Assembly: GCA_021413965.1 (NCBI GenBank)
Contig: JAIOPI010000033.1
Span: 215,664 to 279,663, forward strand
Direction: 5' to 3'
Source: Lentisphaerota bacterium
GTDB taxonomy: Bacteria; Verrucomicrobiota; Kiritimatiellia; UBA8416; JAIOPI01
Length of the DNA stretch: 64,000 bases
The notes under the pieces are model-generated. The model worked only from the letters and a program-made list of their open reading frames with translations, had not been told where the DNA came from and searched no databases. Both the position numbers and the translations under genes were made by a program. Positions 62,819 through 64,000 of the stretch are shown here, piece after piece; positions within the stretch are counted from its first letter, which is position 1, and the number at the start of each line of letters is the position of its first letter.

Positions 62819-63499
62819 TTACAACGCTTGGCCGCGGCGCGACTGGAGGGCCGTGGTGGCCGCCCGGGGGCGTGCCTCAAGTGCGGCAGAGACGCGGCGC
62901 GCGACTGGCTCGCCCACAACGACTTCGACGTCGACATGATCCCACCCCATGGACTCCGCCACGAGGCGAACGGCTTCCGCGTGGGTTTTCACTTCCGTGT
63001 AGCCGCCGTTGCTGGACATCCACGTCCGGCCGAGCCACTCCCCCAAGACCACCACGTGGCCCAGTTGTCCATCCGCGGGATAGACGCGATAGATCTCTGC
63101 GGTGATTCCTAATTCGGCGCAGCGCTGCTTCACGCACAGGGCGAAGTCCTCGCAATCGCCCACGCCGGAAGACCAAGTGAGTTGCGCATCCTTCCACTGG
63201 TCTTCGGGACCGGAGTCACTGGCGTAGCGGACGTGGCGGCGGATGGTGGCGCACAGGGCGGCCGGCGAGATTCGGCCTCCTGAAGGTTGGGCGCGAATCT
63301 GCGACGAAGGCGTTCCTTCGCTTGGCAATGTGCCGGCCGTGGCTTCTCGTTCTTCGGGAGCGCGGTGCAGGCGGGAGGCAGAGGCATGATCAAAAAGGCT
63401 CTCCTCGGTTGTTTCGTAAGCTTGATAGGTTGTGACGTGACCCGCATCAACGGATGAGACAACGTGAGCGATCAGCAAAATGGCGAGCGTGCGATTCAC
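62819..63499 (-). CDS. Exported transglutaminase-like cysteine peptidase
   Basis: A 226-residue protein with signal peptide (LAILLIAHVVSSVDA) and a papain/transglutaminase-like domain: Cys116 in GVGDCEDFALCVKQR, His148 in QLGHVVVLG, and Asn164 or a neighbour in WMSSNGG at the place where the third catalytic residue, normally Asp, is expected. It resembles bacterial transglutaminase-like cysteine peptidases (LapG-type), which cleave adhesins or process exported proteins. GTG 63499 follows an excellent GGAGGT seven nt away (63507-63512); the frame to 63577 has no better start. It reads in the same direction as the HprK-like gene. Confidence 0.83.
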   Translation of the reverse strand: MNRTLAILLIAHVVSSVDAGHVTTYQAYETTEESLFDHASASRLHRAPEEREATAGTLPSEGTPSSQIRAQPSGGRISPAALCATIRRHVRYASDSGPEDQWKDAQLTWSSGVGDCEDFALCVKQRCAELGITAEIYRVYPADGQLGHVVVLGEWLGRTWMSSNGGYTEVKTHAEAVRLVAESMGWDHVDVEVVVGEPVARRVSAALEARPRAATTALQSRRGQAL

Positions 63500-63829
63500 G
63501 AAAGCGACCTCCGTACTGTTATGCAGTGACGGTGACGCTATTGCAGCCCCTGTGCCAGGCGATCGATCCAGCCGCAACCGGCTGTTCAGTTGGCACTTAC
63601 ATCACGTCCATACACGTGGCGGCGGGGGGGGATGGACCGTTCGCCCCGTTCGCCGCCGAACAGAGCGAACAGTGTTCAGACAGCAGGGCATGGCGACGGT
63701 GCTGACACGCTCATGCTGTTGGCAGGTATGTGGGACCGTGGTGGCCGCATTTCGTTTGGTTTCCCGAGCTGCGCCACGCATAGGGTCTGTGGCGAGATGA
63801 GCGAGCTGGGGTGCATGCAAAAACGCGCC
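63500..63829. other. Intergenic stretch with short clustered repeats
   Basis: No gene is supported in this stretch between the cysteine peptidase and the tRNA promoter region. It holds two direct CGTTCGCC octamers (63638-63645, 63647-63654), two GAACAG hexamers (63658-63663, 63667-63672) and the palindrome GAACA-G-TGTTC (63667-63677). A short run of eight or nine G precedes them. They could be regulator-binding sites for the leftward peptidase gene. Confidence 0.4.
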
Positions 63830-63858
63830 TTGCGCGTTGCGGTTCCTTTGCCTACAGT
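63830..63858 (+). promoter_or_regulatory. Candidate promoter of tRNA-Ala
   Basis: TTGCGC (63830-63835), 17 nt, TACAGT (63853-63858): partial match to the -35/-10 consensus, about 60 nt before the tRNA. No better pair is seen between the peptidase gene and the tRNA. Confidence 0.35.
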
Positions 63859-63922
63859 TCACCCGTTTTGGCGGTTCCGGCCTGCGGCACCAACCGCATT
63901 CCGGGTATCCATTGGTCATCAC

Positions 63923-63998
63923 GGGGCGGTAGCTCAGTTGGTAGAGCACCACGTTCGCAACGTGGGGGTCGGGAGTTCGAATCTCCTCCGCTCCACCA
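63923..63998 (+). tRNA. tRNA-Ala (anticodon CGC)
   Basis: A complete 76-nt cloverleaf: acceptor GGGGCGG / CCGCTCC with the G3-U70 pair that marks alanine tRNA, D-arm GCTC/GAGC, anticodon stem CCACG/CGTGG with loop TTCGCAA (anticodon CGC at 63956-63958, reading GCG codons), T-arm with TTCGAAT, discriminator A and encoded CCA. It ends two bases before the window edge. Confidence 0.97.
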
Positions 63999-64000
63999 CT

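Noticed and set aside
63667..63677. GAACA-G-TGTTC considered as a LexA-type SOS box.
   Set aside because: The spacing and half-site orientation do not match the SOS boxes I know, and the adjacent gene is not an SOS gene.
1..64000. CRISPR arrays, insertion sequences, integrases and prophage genes.
   Set aside because: No regularly spaced repeats, transposase, integrase or phage structural motifs were seen on either strand.

Overview
This is a 64 kb stretch of high-GC DNA from a Gram-negative bacterium. Outer-membrane channels, an RND pump, a Wza-type exporter, lipoproteins and a beta-barrel protein all imply two membranes. Secreted glycoside hydrolases, phytanoyl-CoA dioxygenase (PhyH)-family oxygenases beside an AraC regulator, lamin-tail-domain and calcium-repeat surface proteins, and HEAT-repeat hydrolases suggest the PVC group (Verrucomicrobiota, Kiritimatiellota, Lentisphaerota). 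That placement is an inference from gene content; no rRNA or phylogenetic marker was examined. No phage, IS element, plasmid function or CRISPR array is visible.

Layout. 1-5 kb (+): the end of an ABC exporter, a lone receiver, a hybrid histidine kinase and a DMT exporter. 5.2-7.6 kb: a GH78-like alpha-L-rhamnosidase. 7.7-12.2 kb: a 59-residue protein, an SrkA-type kinase, then a PhyH oxygenase translationally coupled to an OmpR/HisKA two-component pair. 12.3-17.8 kb: a membrane fusion protein converging on an outer-membrane factor coupled to a three-lamin-tail-domain secreted protein. Similar palindromic DNA elements lie upstream of both transcription units. 17.9-21.6 kb: PhyH and divergent AraC, then a complete ABC exporter. 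21.7-36.6 kb: carbohydrate and transport genes, comprising a secreted unknown, a HEAT/GH123-like protein, RND pump plus TolC (no adaptor), GH30, MFS, a six-hairpin enzyme, SDR and a second MFS. 36.7-40.9 kb: housekeeping genes hrpB and a dihydrouridine synthase, with a glycine-zipper lipoprotein and its terminator between them.

The right third (41-63.5 kb) is an exopolysaccharide locus. A leftward run of 15 genes, with several 4-nt ATGA overlaps, encodes a FecR-domain/pseudo-glycosidase, outer-membrane barrel, Wza-like exporter, Wzz/BY-kinase, two Wzy/ligase-type membrane proteins, a flippase and eight glycosyltransferases. The flanks carry a nucleotidyltransferase, an ER-type signal peptidase, an HprK-like kinase and an exported transglutaminase-like protein. 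These flanking families recur beside exosortase/EPS loci. A tRNA-Ala(CGC) closes the window.

Most notable items: the MFP / giant-loop TolC / lamin-tail module with its shared upstream element; the FecR-fused glycosidase that has lost both catalytic glutamates; a 104-nt cloverleaf-like inverted repeat near 34.2 kb; the PhyH-two-component coupling; and an MFS transporter with a probable CTG start.
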